Assembly (NCBI GenBank): GCA_900539265.1 | Contig: UQBM01000008.1 | Span: forward strand, 1-64,000 | Direction of reading: 5' to 3' | DNA from: an uncultured Mollicutes bacterium | Lineage (GTDB): Bacteria; Bacillota_I; Bacilli_A; ML615J-28; CAG-313 | Length of the DNA stretch: 64,000 nt | Shown here: positions 45,757 through 54,812 of the stretch, piece by piece | Position numbering within the stretch: position 1 is the first letter of the stretch | Layout: every line of letters starts with the position of its first letter | Program-made: the position numbers and the translations under genes | Notes under the pieces: generated by a model | Seen by the model: only the letters and a program-made list of their open reading frames with translations | The model's database searches: none | What the model was told of the DNA's origin: nothing

Positions 45757-45853
45757 AAATAAAAGACTGGTGATAAAGGGAATATCACCAATCAAAGAAG
45801 GGTTGGACAATAAAGTCCATATGTAGGGAATATGTGTAGTTTTTAATAACTAC
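45757..45853 (-). ncRNA. Candidate small RNA with C-rich loops
   Basis: A compact unit in the topA-ftsY gap. A promoter-like TTGCAA-17-TAATAT places the start near 45853. The RNA would be about 97 nt: hairpin 1 TGTAGTT/AACTACA (45835-45854), hairpin 2 CATAT/ATATG with loop TCCCTAC (45818-45834), a small GGAC/GTCC hairpin (45805-45818), an unpaired CAACCCTTCTTT, and a terminator hairpin GATTGGTGATA/TATCACCAGTC with loop TTCCCTT and TTTTATTT after it. A G.U pair in the terminator forms only in minus-strand RNA, which sets the strand. Three exposed CCC motifs recall Firmicutes sRNAs that target ribosome-binding sites. It could instead be a structured topA 3' UTR. Confidence 0.6.
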
Positions 45854-45859
45854 ATTTAG

Positions 45860-45888
45860 ATATTACCACATTTTTGCATACTTTGCAA
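45860..45888 (-). promoter_or_regulatory. Putative promoter of the small RNA
   Basis: TTGCAA (45883-45888), 17-base spacer, TAATAT (45860-45865) on the minus strand, just after the topA stop. Each hexamer matches consensus at four of six bases; the spacer is the standard one in this window. Confidence 0.5.
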
Positions 45889-45894
45889 GTAATT

Positions 45895-48009
45895 TTATAA
45901 TTTATTTGTTTTTTCTTTATTAAATAAACCTTCATTACTCTTACAATGTTCATTATTACAACGAATTGTATCATTAATTTTAATCATAGGTGATTTACAT
46001 ATTTCACATCTATCTCCAGTTGGAATTCCAGAAAATGTTGCCTTACACTTAGGAAATAAACTACATGCATAAAAAATACTTCCTTTAGATCTACCTCTTC
46101 CACTGGTTCTTTCAACAACTTCTCCTTCACCACAGATTGGACAAATGATACCTAATTTTACTAACTCTTTCTTTGGTTCCTTCTTAATATATTTGCAATG
46201 TGGATAACCAGAACAAGCCGTAAATTCACCAAAAGGACCTCTTCTAATTAGTAAAGGCAATCCACATTCAGGGCAAAATTCGTCTGTTAACTTTGGATAA
46301 ATTTTAACCATATTATCACGAGCATTTTCAATTAATGGAGCAAATACTTCATAAAATTTTTTCAATTCTTCATACCAAACGCTATTTCCTTCTGCAATTT
46401 GATCTAAAATAGTTTCCATTTCAGCTGTATATTTAACATTGATAATACTACTAAAAAATAATTCCAATTGTTCAGTTGTTAAAATACCCTGTGCTGTCGG
46501 AACAAAGGCTCTTTTATCCATTGTTACATATGCTCTTGCTCGAAGAGTTTCCATTGTTAGGGCATATGTTGACGGTCTACCAATTCCAAGTTCTTCCATT
46601 TTTCTAATTAATCGAGCTTCGGTATAGCGATATGGTGGTGATGTAAATTTCTGTTCTTTAGTTATCTCACTAAATTCCAAAACTTCACCAATATTAAGTT
46701 CTGGTAAACGAGTTAAATCTTCTTCCTCATCGACTAAACTAGCTTCTTCATAAATTGTTTTAAAACCATCAAATAAGGTAATTTCACCAGATAGATTAAA
46801 CAAATATCCTTGATTTTCTATATCAACTTTAGTATCTTCTAAAATAGCATCACTCATTAAAGAAGCAATTGCTCTATTATAAATTAAGGAATATATCTTA
46901 TATTCTTCAAGAGTCAAACTCTTCTTAACACTTTCTGGTGTTCTTCTAATATCAGTTGGTCTGATTGCTTCATGTGCATCTTGAATATTTTTACCCTTTG
47001 AGGCCTTTTTCTCACCCTTATAATATTTTTCACCATATTTACTTATTATATACTCTTTTGCGCTTTTAATAAATTCATCAGATAATCTTATCGAATCAGT
47101 ACGCATATACGTAATTAAACCGACCATTTCCTTACCAACTTCAACACCCTCATATAACTTTTGAGCAATCCTCATTACTCTTTTGGCATTATAATTAAAT
47201 TTAGCACCTGCATCTTGTTGTAAGGTTGAAGTAATAAAGGGAGGTCTAGATGCTTTATTTCTTTCTTTTTTAACAATATTTGTAATTTTATATGCATCAT
47301 CTTTAAGTTTAGAAATGACTTCATCAGTCTGTTCTTCATTTAAAAGAGTAATCTTATTATCAAAGGTTCCATAAAATTTAGCTTTTAAGAAATAATCATT
47401 ACCATCAATTTGTTTTTTTAAAATAGCAGTTAAATCCCAATACTCTTTTTTATCAAAAGCTTGAATTTCTCTTTCTCGCTCAACTACTAATTTTAAAGCA
47501 ACAGATTGCACACGACCAGCTGACTTTGAACCAATTTTTTGTTGCAACAAACTAGATAGTCTAAAACCAATTATTCGATCTAAAATTCTTCTCGACTCTT
47601 GTGAATGAACTAAATTCATATCAATTTGACGATCATTATGAATAGCTTTTAAAACAGCTGTCTTTGTAATTTCATTAAATACAATTCTTGAAACTTTTTC
47701 TTTTGGCTCATTTAAAACCTCACTTAAATGCCAACTAATCGCTTCCCCTTCACGATCAGGGTCAGTAGCAAGATATATATGTTCAGCTAAATTAGCAATA
47801 CCTTTCAGTTTTTCAACAATTTCTTTCTTATCTTTTAAAATAACATATTCTGGTTGAAAATTATTTTCGATATCTACTCCAAAACCACCCTTCCCCTTAA
47901 TCGATAAATCTCTTATATGACCAATACTAGATTCTACTCGATACTCTTCACCTAAATAATGAGCTATTGTTTTACACTTAGCTGGTGATTCTACAATTAA
48001 TAATTTCAT
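45895..48009 (-). CDS. topA: DNA topoisomerase I
   Basis: 704 aa from ATG 48009, behind GAGGTG; an extension of 28 codons upstream runs into the promoter and is not real. It relaxes negative supercoils. The Toprim domain (1-115) has LLIVESPAKCKTIAHYL and DPDREGE; the catalytic tyrosine is in ITYMRTDSIR near 297. Three C-terminal zinc motifs follow: CPECG...C(x8)C-type, CPICG and CEICK (about 585-700). It is transcribed from a consensus promoter. Confidence 0.96.
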   Translation of the reverse strand: MKLLIVESPAKCKTIAHYLGEEYRVESSIGHIRDLSIKGKGGFGVDIENNFQPEYVILKDKKEIVEKLKGIANLAEHIYLATDPDREGEAISWHLSEVLNEPKEKVSRIVFNEITKTAVLKAIHNDRQIDMNLVHSQESRRILDRIIGFRLSSLLQQKIGSKSAGRVQSVALKLVVEREREIQAFDKKEYWDLTAILKKQIDGNDYFLKAKFYGTFDNKITLLNEEQTDEVISKLKDDAYKITNIVKKERNKASRPPFITSTLQQDAGAKFNYNAKRVMRIAQKLYEGVEVGKEMVGLITYMRTDSIRLSDEFIKSAKEYIISKYGEKYYKGEKKASKGKNIQDAHEAIRPTDIRRTPESVKKSLTLEEYKIYSLIYNRAIASLMSDAILEDTKVDIENQGYLFNLSGEITLFDGFKTIYEEASLVDEEEDLTRLPELNIGEVLEFSEITKEQKFTSPPYRYTEARLIRKMEELGIGRPSTYALTMETLRARAYVTMDKRAFVPTAQGILTTEQLELFFSSIINVKYTAEMETILDQIAEGNSVWYEELKKFYEVFAPLIENARDNMVKIYPKLTDEFCPECGLPLLIRRGPFGEFTACSGYPHCKYIKKEPKKELVKLGIICPICGEGEVVERTSGRGRSKGSIFYACSLFPKCKATFSGIPTGDRCEICKSPMIKINDTIRCNNEHCKSNEGLFNKEKTNKL

Positions 48010-48040
48010 AAAACACCTCATTATGATTTTTTGCTTTTTG

Positions 48041-48069
48041 ATTATATAATACGAAAAAAAATATGTCAA
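48041..48069 (-). promoter_or_regulatory. Consensus promoter of topA
   Basis: Perfect TTGACA (48064-48069), 17-base spacer, perfect TATAAT (48041-48046) on the minus strand, about 30 bases before the topA start. Confidence 0.9.
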
Positions 48070-48138
48070 CAAAAACGAATAAGTTTCGGACATATTTTTT
48101 TGACAATATTAGTCATTATTTACATTAATACAAATTTT

Positions 48139-48312
48139 TTAACTATTCGACTTTTTTGAAGTCTTCATTACTGTTTTTTCTGGTAAATCATCGTTTCTAT
48201 TTGCAATCAACTTACTTCTCATTTTTTGAAAATCACCTGAAAAACTTTTAATGTGTTTATTAATTGAATTTAAAACTGATTGCTCAAAACTATTTGTCAT
48301 TCCACGAGTCAT
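48139..48312 (-). CDS. Small hydrophilic protein, unknown function
   Basis: 57 aa, starting MTRGMTNSFEQSVLNSINK and ending in KTVMKTSKKSNS. AAGGGGG lies seven bases before the ATG. The middle (about 8-40) looks helical and basic. Codon use matches neighbouring genes and it fills an otherwise empty 330-base gap between topA and rnhB. I recognise no family. It has a roughly 150-base leader (48313-48471) with three G runs (TTGGGGAT, GTGGGGAGC, AAGGGGGC) and a TGTTATAAT -10-like box at about 48440-48448. Confidence 0.55.
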   Translation of the reverse strand: MTRGMTNSFEQSVLNSINKHIKSFSGDFQKMRSKLIANRNDDLPEKTVMKTSKKSNS

Positions 48313-48471
48313 CTTTTTGCCCCCTTATTTAAATTTTATAAAACAAGCTCCCCACTAATTTAATGAACTTATATAAGTTGTTTACTAAAATCTTAAATCC
48401 CCAAGTTATTTACAATACCAAAAATACAATCTTATTATAACATATAATTTAAAAATATTCTATAAAATAAC

Positions 48472-49107
48472 TTATTTTTTTATTTTTAACTTAATCATAT
48501 TCTCTTCTTTTAAATTTTTTGCCACTGGTTTAAAACTTTTTCGATGAATAGGTAAAACTCCTTTATCATTTATAGCCCTTATATGAGCTTTTGTAGGATA
48601 ACCTTTATGATTTGCAAAACCATAATCTGGATATTTATAATCTAGTATCTTCATATACTCATCCCTAAGTTCTTTAGCAATAATACTAGCACAACCAATC
48701 ACAAAACTTTTTTCATCACCTTTAATAATTGGAATGTTTTCAACATCAAGATAAAGAGGCATTGCATCAGATAACACAATATCAGGTTTGGGATGAAGTC
48801 CAGAGATTGCTTTTGTCATTGCCAATTTACTGGCTTCATAAATGTTTATCTCATCAATTGTTTTTTCATCAATAAAAACAGTAACAATTGATAGAGCACT
48901 TTCTTCAATTTTAGTTCTCAATAATTTTCTTTTTTTTTCAGATAATTTTTTTGAATCAGTAACTCCTTCTATATAACAGTTTTTAGGCATTATCACTGCA
49001 GTAGCAACAACAGGACCTGCTAAAGGACCCCTACCTACTTCATCTGTTCCAGCAATATACTTTTTTCCCTCTTGATAAAGTTTTAACTCTAATTCATAAT
49101 TATTCAT
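48472..49107 (-). CDS. rnhB: Ribonuclease HII
   Basis: 211 aa from ATG 49107. It removes RNA primers and misincorporated ribonucleotides. The active site is GTDEVGRGPLAGPVV (Asp and Glu), LSDAMPL and later the basic NHKGYPTKAHI. Its start overlaps the end of rbgA, and no ribosome-binding site is obvious, so translation is probably coupled. Confidence 0.95.
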   Translation of the reverse strand: MNNYELELKLYQEGKKYIAGTDEVGRGPLAGPVVATAVIMPKNCYIEGVTDSKKLSEKKRKLLRTKIEESALSIVTVFIDEKTIDEINIYEASKLAMTKAISGLHPKPDIVLSDAMPLYLDVENIPIIKGDEKSFVIGCASIIAKELRDEYMKILDYKYPDYGFANHKGYPTKAHIRAINDKGVLPIHRKSFKPVAKNLKEENMIKLKIKK

Positions 49108-49951
49108 TATCAACACATCGATCCAAAGTTATTCTACCAAAATATCCCATTCGATATTCTTGTAATATAAAAATGGATGTTCTTTCTAAATCTTCTTCCT
49201 TATTATTTAATAAATAATTTTGTTTATGTGCTATTTTTACTATTATATCAATCGTTTCATTATCATCTGAACTAATATTATATCTTTCTAAAATTGCCCT
49301 TGAATAATATTTTTTTAAAAAATCAATTAGATAACTTGCAACATCAAAAACTGGTAAAATTGTATCATTTATTGAACCTATAATTGATAAATTAAGCCCT
49401 ATTATTTGATTATCAAATTTTGGCCATAAAACACCAGGTGTATCTAATAACTCTAAATTTTGATTAATTTTTATCCATTGTTGTACTTTTGTAATCCCTG
49501 GGCGATCCCCTACCGCAGTAACTCTTTTCTTAACTAAAGAATTGATCAACGTTGACTTTCCAACATTAGGAATTCCTACAATCATTGTTTTGATAGGTCT
49601 TGGTTTTATCCCTCTAATTAAATCTTTTTCTCTTTTTTCCTTCATCAAATCTTGCGTTTCTTTGATAATTATTTTATCATTTTTTGAATCTCTTGCATCT
49701 AAAGCAATGGCTTTAATATTTTGTTTTTGAAAATAAGCTAACCATTTATTTGTTTCTTTTACATCAGCCTTATCCTTTTTAGTTAATACATACAAGCACT
49801 TTTTATTTTTTAACACGTCATTTAATAAAGGATTAAAAGATGAATGGGGACACCTTGCATCTAATAAAATAATTACAAAATCGACAATTTTAATCTTATC
49901 ACCAATTTCTCTAATGGCTTTCGCCATATGACCAGGATACCACTGAATCAT
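49100..49951 (-). CDS. rbgA: Ribosome biogenesis GTPase RbgA/YlqF
   Basis: 283 aa, circularly permuted GTPase needed for late 50S assembly. The motif order is G4 (LTKKDKAD, about 56-63), G1 (GIPNVGKSTLINSL), G3 (DTPGVLWP); the N-terminus WYPGHMAKAIREI and the C-terminal ANTAR-like helical domain are typical. Its ATG overlaps the lepB stop by four bases. Order lepB-rbgA-rnhB is conserved in Firmicutes. Confidence 0.95.
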   Translation of the reverse strand: MIQWYPGHMAKAIREIGDKIKIVDFVIILLDARCPHSSFNPLLNDVLKNKKCLYVLTKKDKADVKETNKWLAYFQKQNIKAIALDARDSKNDKIIIKETQDLMKEKREKDLIRGIKPRPIKTMIVGIPNVGKSTLINSLVKKRVTAVGDRPGITKVQQWIKINQNLELLDTPGVLWPKFDNQIIGLNLSIIGSINDTILPVFDVASYLIDFLKKYYSRAILERYNISSDDNETIDIIVKIAHKQNYLLNNKEEDLERTSIFILQEYRMGYFGRITLDRCVDNE

Positions 49952-50838
49952 TTGATTTTACCTCTTGGTATAATAAAGTTCATATGATAAGTAGCTACTC
50001 CAATAATATTTTTCTCAGGAATTAAACCAATTGATCGACTATCTTTACTAATAGGCCTATTATCACCCATTACAAAATAATATCCTTCTGGTATTATTTC
50101 AGTTACCTGTTCATTACCATTTTCATCAATATAACGAAAAAGACCATCAAAATTATTGGTTGCTGCAGTACCAAAATAATCTTTTGGAAAATATGGTTCA
50201 TTATATTCTTCATCATTAATATATAATTTATTATTGATCCATTTGACCCTATCCCCTGGTAATCCAATAATTCGTTTAATATAATGACTAGTTTCATCAA
50301 TATGAAAATTATCATCTTTATTGACTTCCAAAATGACTACACTTCCTCTTTTTATTTCCGTATTATAAGAAACGAAAACATGTTCACCATTAGAAATATT
50401 TGGTATCATTGAATCTCCACTAACTGGTGTAATAATAAATAAATAAGAAAAACAAAAAAACGTAATTACTACACAAATGGGTAAAATGGAAAACCAATCA
50501 AGTAAGACAAAAATACTTCTTTTTACTTTAAAAGGAATTTTAATAAAAAAATGATGAAAATAATTTCTAGAAATAAGTGATAAAAATAAACTAATAACAC
50601 CAATTAGACCAATAATACTTGAAATAATCATTATAATTTTAAGTGGTATCAAAGTATCAATTAAACTAATTTCTCCTTTAAATTTACTAGCATCAGAAAA
50701 TGCTAACATAACAAAAAAAGCAATTGAACAAATTACCAGTATCAATGTTCTTGTAATTATTTTTTTCTTAATAGCTATTCTTTCTGTTACTGGATTATTA
50801 TTCTTATAATACTTAATTAAATATTTATCTTGATTCAA
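49948..50838 (-). CDS. lepB: Signal peptidase I with extended membrane N-terminus
   Basis: 296 aa from TTG 50838. The catalytic part has the Ser in SGDSMIPNISNGE and the general base Lys in HYIKRIIGLPGDRV, then GYYFVMGDNRPISKDSR. It cleaves signal peptides outside the membrane. There are about three hydrophobic segments before the catalytic Ser (about 27-48, 64-95, 115-140), more than the usual single anchor. The start is TTG because seven G lie six bases before it, while the ATG at 50853 overlaps that G run and has no ribosome-binding site. It follows the FtsK-like gene after 2-17 bases. Confidence 0.9.
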   Translation of the reverse strand: MNQDKYLIKYYKNNNPVTERIAIKKKIITRTLILVICSIAFFVMLAFSDASKFKGEISLIDTLIPLKIIMIISSIIGLIGVISLFLSLISRNYFHHFFIKIPFKVKRSIFVLLDWFSILPICVVITFFCFSYLFIITPVSGDSMIPNISNGEHVFVSYNTEIKRGSVVILEVNKDDNFHIDETSHYIKRIIGLPGDRVKWINNKLYINDEEYNEPYFPKDYFGTAATNNFDGLFRYIDENGNEQVTEIIPEGYYFVMGDNRPISKDSRSIGLIPEKNIIGVATYHMNFIIPRGKIK

Positions 50839-50855
50839 TTTTATCCCCCCCATAA

Positions 50856-52949
50856 TTAATCATCTTGTTCTAAAAGATCACGAAGTTGAAATTCATCGAT
50901 TAAAACTTCTCGTTGTTTTCCTTTAACACCAGGACTTAAAACACCCATTTCTTCTAAAGCTAAGAAAATATCATTAACACGATTAAATCCCATATTAAAA
51001 ATCTGTGTAAGCTGATTGATTGAGGCATTTTTATTTCTAACAACATAAAAAGCTATTTCTTCGAATCTCTCATCATTTCTTCCCATCGCTCTAGTTGATG
51101 TTGCACTTGATGTTTGCCTAGAAATAGTTGACTGATGAATTTCTTCTTTAGTTACTAAATATTCACACGTATTATTATCTTTCAAAAAGCGTGTAACTTT
51201 TTTGATATCTATATTAGGTACAAAAGCACCTTGTAAACGTTGTTCAGATCTTCCTGCATATCTAATTAACATATCACCTTTACCTTCAAGTTTTTCTGCA
51301 CCTCCATAACCCAAAATTACTTTGGCATCCTCAAAAGATGAAACCCTAAAAGCAATTCGTGTATCAAAATTGGCCTTAATAGTACCTTTGATAACATCTT
51401 TAGATGGACGCTGAGTTGCAAGAATAATATTAATTCCAGCCGCCCGTGCTTTGGCTGCAAGTTTTTGCATATATAACTCTATCTCGCTATTGGCATCTGA
51501 AAACCAATCACTAAACTCATCCATCATCACAATAATATGAGGCATGGTAGATTCTTTATTTTCTTTCCTTATATTATTATAGTCAACAATATTATGCTCA
51601 TCATAAAGTTCAAATTCTTTATATCTTCTTTCCATTTCATCATAAACCCAACCAAGTGCACTTTGAAAATCCTCTTGATCAACAATTACAGGCATTGCGA
51701 GATGAGGAATTCCTTCATAAATACCAAGTTCAATTCTTTTAGGATCAATCAAAACAAGTCGAAGTTCATTAGGAGTAAAGCGATAGATTAAACTAAGTAA
51801 GAAAGTATTTAAACATACACTCTTACCTGATTTAGTTGTTCCTGCAATTAATCCATGAGGCATTTCCACTAAATCAATATAATGATAAATTCCATAATTA
51901 TCTTGGCCAACAGCAACTGGAACCTCGTAATCTAAATTTTTGAATTCTTTACTAGCTATCATATCACCTAAATAAACGGTTCTACGATTTTCATATTTCT
52001 TTGGTACTTCTATTCCTGCAAATGGTTTTCCCGGAATTGGAGTTTGAATACGAATACTTTCACATTGTAAATACATTAAAAGATTAGATTCAACCTTTCT
52101 AACATCTTTTACATTGGCACCTTTTTCAATTGTTATCAAAAATTGAGTTACAGTTGGACCAAAAATAAATCTTTCAACCCTCGCTCTAATACCTGCTTCT
52201 CTAAAAGTATTATTTATAATTTCTTTTTGATTTTCAGCTTCTTCAATATTATCAGCATTTTTAGCATCAGATTTAGTTAATAAATCTATACTAGGAGCAT
52301 TATATTTAGTTTTTCGTCTACTAGTAACTACTGGTTTCGAATTAACTATTTCACTCGTTGTTTTTTTATCATTTGTAAAATTATTTAAAGATTTCTTTTC
52401 TTCTTCATTATGCAATTGAGATTTATTAATATTTTTATAAGACCATTCTTCTTCAATTACATTATCATAAACATTATTATCATAATGAATTTCTTCAGTT
52501 ACTTCATTGTTATCATCAAAGTTTTCTTGATAAATTTGATCCACTTGTAATGCGATATCATCAAAATTATCATCCATTCCATTATAACTTTCTTTAGCAC
52601 TAAAATCATTCTCAAAAATAACTCCTTCATCATAATAACCAATCGTTTTATCTTCTCTAGGTGGCTCGACAAACTCAGCAATTTGTTTTACTTTTAATGC
52701 TTGTTTTTCTTCAGGTTTTTTTGGCCTTAAATTATCGTATCTTTTAGGATCTTCATGATATCCAACCGATTCTGCATAACTAATCGTTTTTTTATTAATA
52801 GTTTCAAATGAGGAATCAGTTTCTTTTTGATTTTTAGTAATAGTTTTTCTTTCAATTTCATTGTCATCATACATTTTTCCATCTCTTATTACTCGGTAGA
52901 TGTAAAATTCTCTTCGATTATCTAGATTATTTTTTTTGTTTTTAAGCAT
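50856..52949 (-). CDS. FtsK/SpoIIIE-type DNA translocase lacking membrane helices
   Basis: 697 aa. A long acidic, low-complexity N-terminus (1-215) with no hydrophobic segment replaces the usual four-helix membrane domain. The alpha/beta motor follows: Walker A GTTKSGKS (370-377, with T-T-K in place of the usual A-T-G), LVLIDPKRIELGIYEGIPHL, Walker B IIVMMDEFSDW and ATQRPSKDVIKG. The C-terminal gamma winged helix (about 625-690) ends GVKGKQREVLI. It should pump DNA at division. Its ATG (GGGAGG upstream) overlaps by 8 bases the stop of a gene for a single-pass membrane protein, which may supply the missing anchor. Confidence 0.9.
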   Translation of the reverse strand: MLKNKKNNLDNRREFYIYRVIRDGKMYDDNEIERKTITKNQKETDSSFETINKKTISYAESVGYHEDPKRYDNLRPKKPEEKQALKVKQIAEFVEPPREDKTIGYYDEGVIFENDFSAKESYNGMDDNFDDIALQVDQIYQENFDDNNEVTEEIHYDNNVYDNVIEEEWSYKNINKSQLHNEEEKKSLNNFTNDKKTTSEIVNSKPVVTSRRKTKYNAPSIDLLTKSDAKNADNIEEAENQKEIINNTFREAGIRARVERFIFGPTVTQFLITIEKGANVKDVRKVESNLLMYLQCESIRIQTPIPGKPFAGIEVPKKYENRRTVYLGDMIASKEFKNLDYEVPVAVGQDNYGIYHYIDLVEMPHGLIAGTTKSGKSVCLNTFLLSLIYRFTPNELRLVLIDPKRIELGIYEGIPHLAMPVIVDQEDFQSALGWVYDEMERRYKEFELYDEHNIVDYNNIRKENKESTMPHIIVMMDEFSDWFSDANSEIELYMQKLAAKARAAGINIILATQRPSKDVIKGTIKANFDTRIAFRVSSFEDAKVILGYGGAEKLEGKGDMLIRYAGRSEQRLQGAFVPNIDIKKVTRFLKDNNTCEYLVTKEEIHQSTISRQTSSATSTRAMGRNDERFEEIAFYVVRNKNASINQLTQIFNMGFNRVNDIFLALEEMGVLSPGVKGKQREVLIDEFQLRDLLEQDD

Positions 52950-53766
52950 CTAATTCCTCCCTTTCTAGTTCTTTTAATGACGTTTCAATCTCTAATTGTT
53001 TAAGTCGTTTTTCTTTATTAAAAATACTTTTACTATATGTTTTATTCGTTTCATCAGCTACAATATCAATAATTAATAAAGATATTTTTCGTGATGCAAA
53101 ATTAATTGTTGAACCAACAAATAATTTTTTCACCCAATAAATAGGATTGGCATACTTTAATCCTCCCATTATAATACTGCTAACTTTACCAACATTGGCT
53201 TTTTTTAATGCTTTAGCAACTTTGGTTTCTTCAATTTTTTTCTTAGTATCTAATATCTTAAAAATTTGTGCTATACTTATTTTTTTAAATGGTGCAAGTA
53301 ATGGTTTATCGAAAATATCACCTATCCGATTGGATAAATAATGCATAAATAATATTAATTCCTCAATTGTTAATTCATATATTGGATATTTAGATTCAGG
53401 ATAATATTCACTAGAAATTTTATTAACAATCTCAATTATCTTTTTACCTAAAATATCAAATCTACTAGTTACCGAAAGTCCTTCACTTTCTTCAACATAA
53501 TTATTTTTTATTTGTTCAACAATATTACCAATTTTTTCATCATCTATATCTTTTTTGATATTTTCTATTTCTTTTTCTTTCTTACTAATTGAATTCATTA
53601 ACAAAATACCATATATAGTTGAACAAATTACAAAACCTATCACCATACCTGCAATCAAAGTCCAAAAGGTACTCCAAGTAATTGCTTCTTTTAAAGATGA
53701 AAAGATTTTTGTAAAAAAATCATCAATTGATTGAATTACATTGAAATTAAGTATTAAATAAGCCAT
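52942..53766 (-). CDS. Single-pass membrane protein, possible FtsK partner
   Basis: 274 aa. One strong transmembrane segment (about 33-57, FWTLIAGMVIGFVICSTIYGILL) is followed by a charged coiled-coil-like stretch (60-90) and a helical cytosolic domain with KYANPIYWVKKLFVGSTINF near residue 205 and a highly charged C-terminal helix (KEKRLKQLEIETSLKELEREE). I recognise no family. It has its own promoter and overlaps the FtsK-like gene by 8 bases, so the two proteins are made together. Confidence 0.75.
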   Translation of the reverse strand: MAYLILNFNVIQSIDDFFTKIFSSLKEAITWSTFWTLIAGMVIGFVICSTIYGILLMNSISKKEKEIENIKKDIDDEKIGNIVEQIKNNYVEESEGLSVTSRFDILGKKIIEIVNKISSEYYPESKYPIYELTIEELILFMHYLSNRIGDIFDKPLLAPFKKISIAQIFKILDTKKKIEETKVAKALKKANVGKVSSIIMGGLKYANPIYWVKKLFVGSTINFASRKISLLIIDIVADETNKTYSKSIFNKEKRLKQLEIETSLKELEREELDA

Positions 53767-53813
53767 TTTTCACCAACTCTCAAAATTAAACACTTCTATC
53801 TTTATTATTGCTT

Positions 53814-53842
53814 ATTTTATCACAAATTCATTTTTTTTGCAA
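53814..53842 (-). promoter_or_regulatory. Promoter of the FtsK-lepB-rbgA-rnhB run
   Basis: TTGCAA (53837-53842), 17-base spacer, TAAAAT (53814-53819) on the minus strand, about 50 bases upstream of the single-pass membrane protein gene. Confidence 0.65.
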
Positions 53843-53905
53843 GGAATTTTTAACTTCATTTTTTTAAAACAATCTTAAACTTTTTTAGTAATTTAATTCA
53901 TTAAT

Positions 53906-53934
53906 TAGACAAAGACTAAAGCATATGTTATAAT
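53906..53934 (+). promoter_or_regulatory. Promoter of the Cof-type phosphatase gene
   Basis: TAGACA (53906-53911), 17-base spacer and TATAAT (53929-53934), with TG just before the -10 (extended -10). GAGGTG follows. Confidence 0.7.
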
Positions 53935-53951
53935 AGAATAGAGGTGAAAAT

Positions 53952-54770
53952 ATGAAACCATATTTTATTGTACTTGATTTAGATGGAACTTTAATGTTAG
54001 ATTTTGCAACTTATGATGATGAAACATTTGATTATTTACGTCATTTAAATCAATTAGGTCATATTATTATGCTTGCAACAGGAAGACCAAAAAGGTCTAG
54101 TTATTTTGTTTATAAAGCTTTGAATCTATATACGCCCTTAATAAATTATAATGGTGCCTTTATTTCTAACCCTACCGATTCTAATTATCCCGTAACTGAT
54201 TTGCGAATATCTAAAGATGCTCTTTTAGATATTATTCATTACATAAGACCTTATTTAATTAATGTTTTTTGTGAAATTATTGATGATATATACGTTCAAG
54301 ATTACAATGAAGAAATTAAACCTTTTTTACATATTGATGGCGGTGTGCTTCATAGTGGCGAAATTAAAGATATTTTGCCCGACAACCCTAATGGTGCTCT
54401 TTTTTTTCTAAAAAAAGAAGCAATAATCGACTTTATAGACTATATCAAAAAAAATTATAATGGAAAACTTTTAGCAAGGTATTGGGAAGTTGATAAAAAC
54501 TATATCGTTGAAATCTATAATCCACTTGTCAATAAAAGTGTTGGATTTAAAAACGCATATAAGTATTATAATATTCCCAAAGAAAGAACAATTGCAATTG
54601 GTGATGGACACAACGATATTGAACTATTAAAAGAGGCATCTATTAGTGTTGCAATGAAAAATGCCAATCCCGAACTTTTACAATATGCTAAATATGTTAC
54701 AGATAGTTATGACAAACAAGGAGTCTTAAAATTTTTAAAAAACTTTTTTAATGAAAAAACTGCAAAATAA
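53952..54770 (+). CDS. Cof-type HAD-IIB phosphatase
   Basis: 272 aa. HAD motifs: LDLDGTLM (7-14, with the nucleophile Asp), LATGRPKR, a Lys in motif III, and AIGDGHNDIELLKEA near 215. The large cap inserted between the second and third motifs marks type IIB. Such enzymes act on sugar phosphates, pyridoxal phosphate or flavin mononucleotide; the substrate is not readable here. GAGGTG precedes ATG. Confidence 0.9.
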   Translation: MKPYFIVLDLDGTLMLDFATYDDETFDYLRHLNQLGHIIMLATGRPKRSSYFVYKALNLYTPLINYNGAFISNPTDSNYPVTDLRISKDALLDIIHYIRPYLINVFCEIIDDIYVQDYNEEIKPFLHIDGGVLHSGEIKDILPDNPNGALFFLKKEAIIDFIDYIKKNYNGKLLARYWEVDKNYIVEIYNPLVNKSVGFKNAYKYYNIPKERTIAIGDGHNDIELLKEASISVAMKNANPELLQYAKYVTDSYDKQGVLKFLKNFFNEKTAK

Positions 54771-54812
54771 AACTTATTTTTAACTAAATGCGTTTTAAAT
54801 TGCAGTTTTTTT
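54755..54812. terminator. Shared terminator of converging genes
   Basis: AAAAACTGCAA/TTGCAGTTTTT, with further pairing inside (AAATAAAAC ... GTTTTAAAT), overlaps the 3' ends of both the Cof phosphatase gene and the glycerate kinase gene. Confidence 0.82.

Noticed and set aside
45757..45853. Structured topA-ftsY element as the SRP RNA gene
   Set aside because: Although beside SRP protein genes, it lacks the conserved SRP RNA core (GGTGCTG...AGGTCAGG...GGAAGCAGCC).
48313..48440. G runs upstream of the 57-aa gene as a G-quadruplex
   Set aside because: Only three runs, far apart, and one is the ribosome-binding site; four closely spaced runs would be needed.
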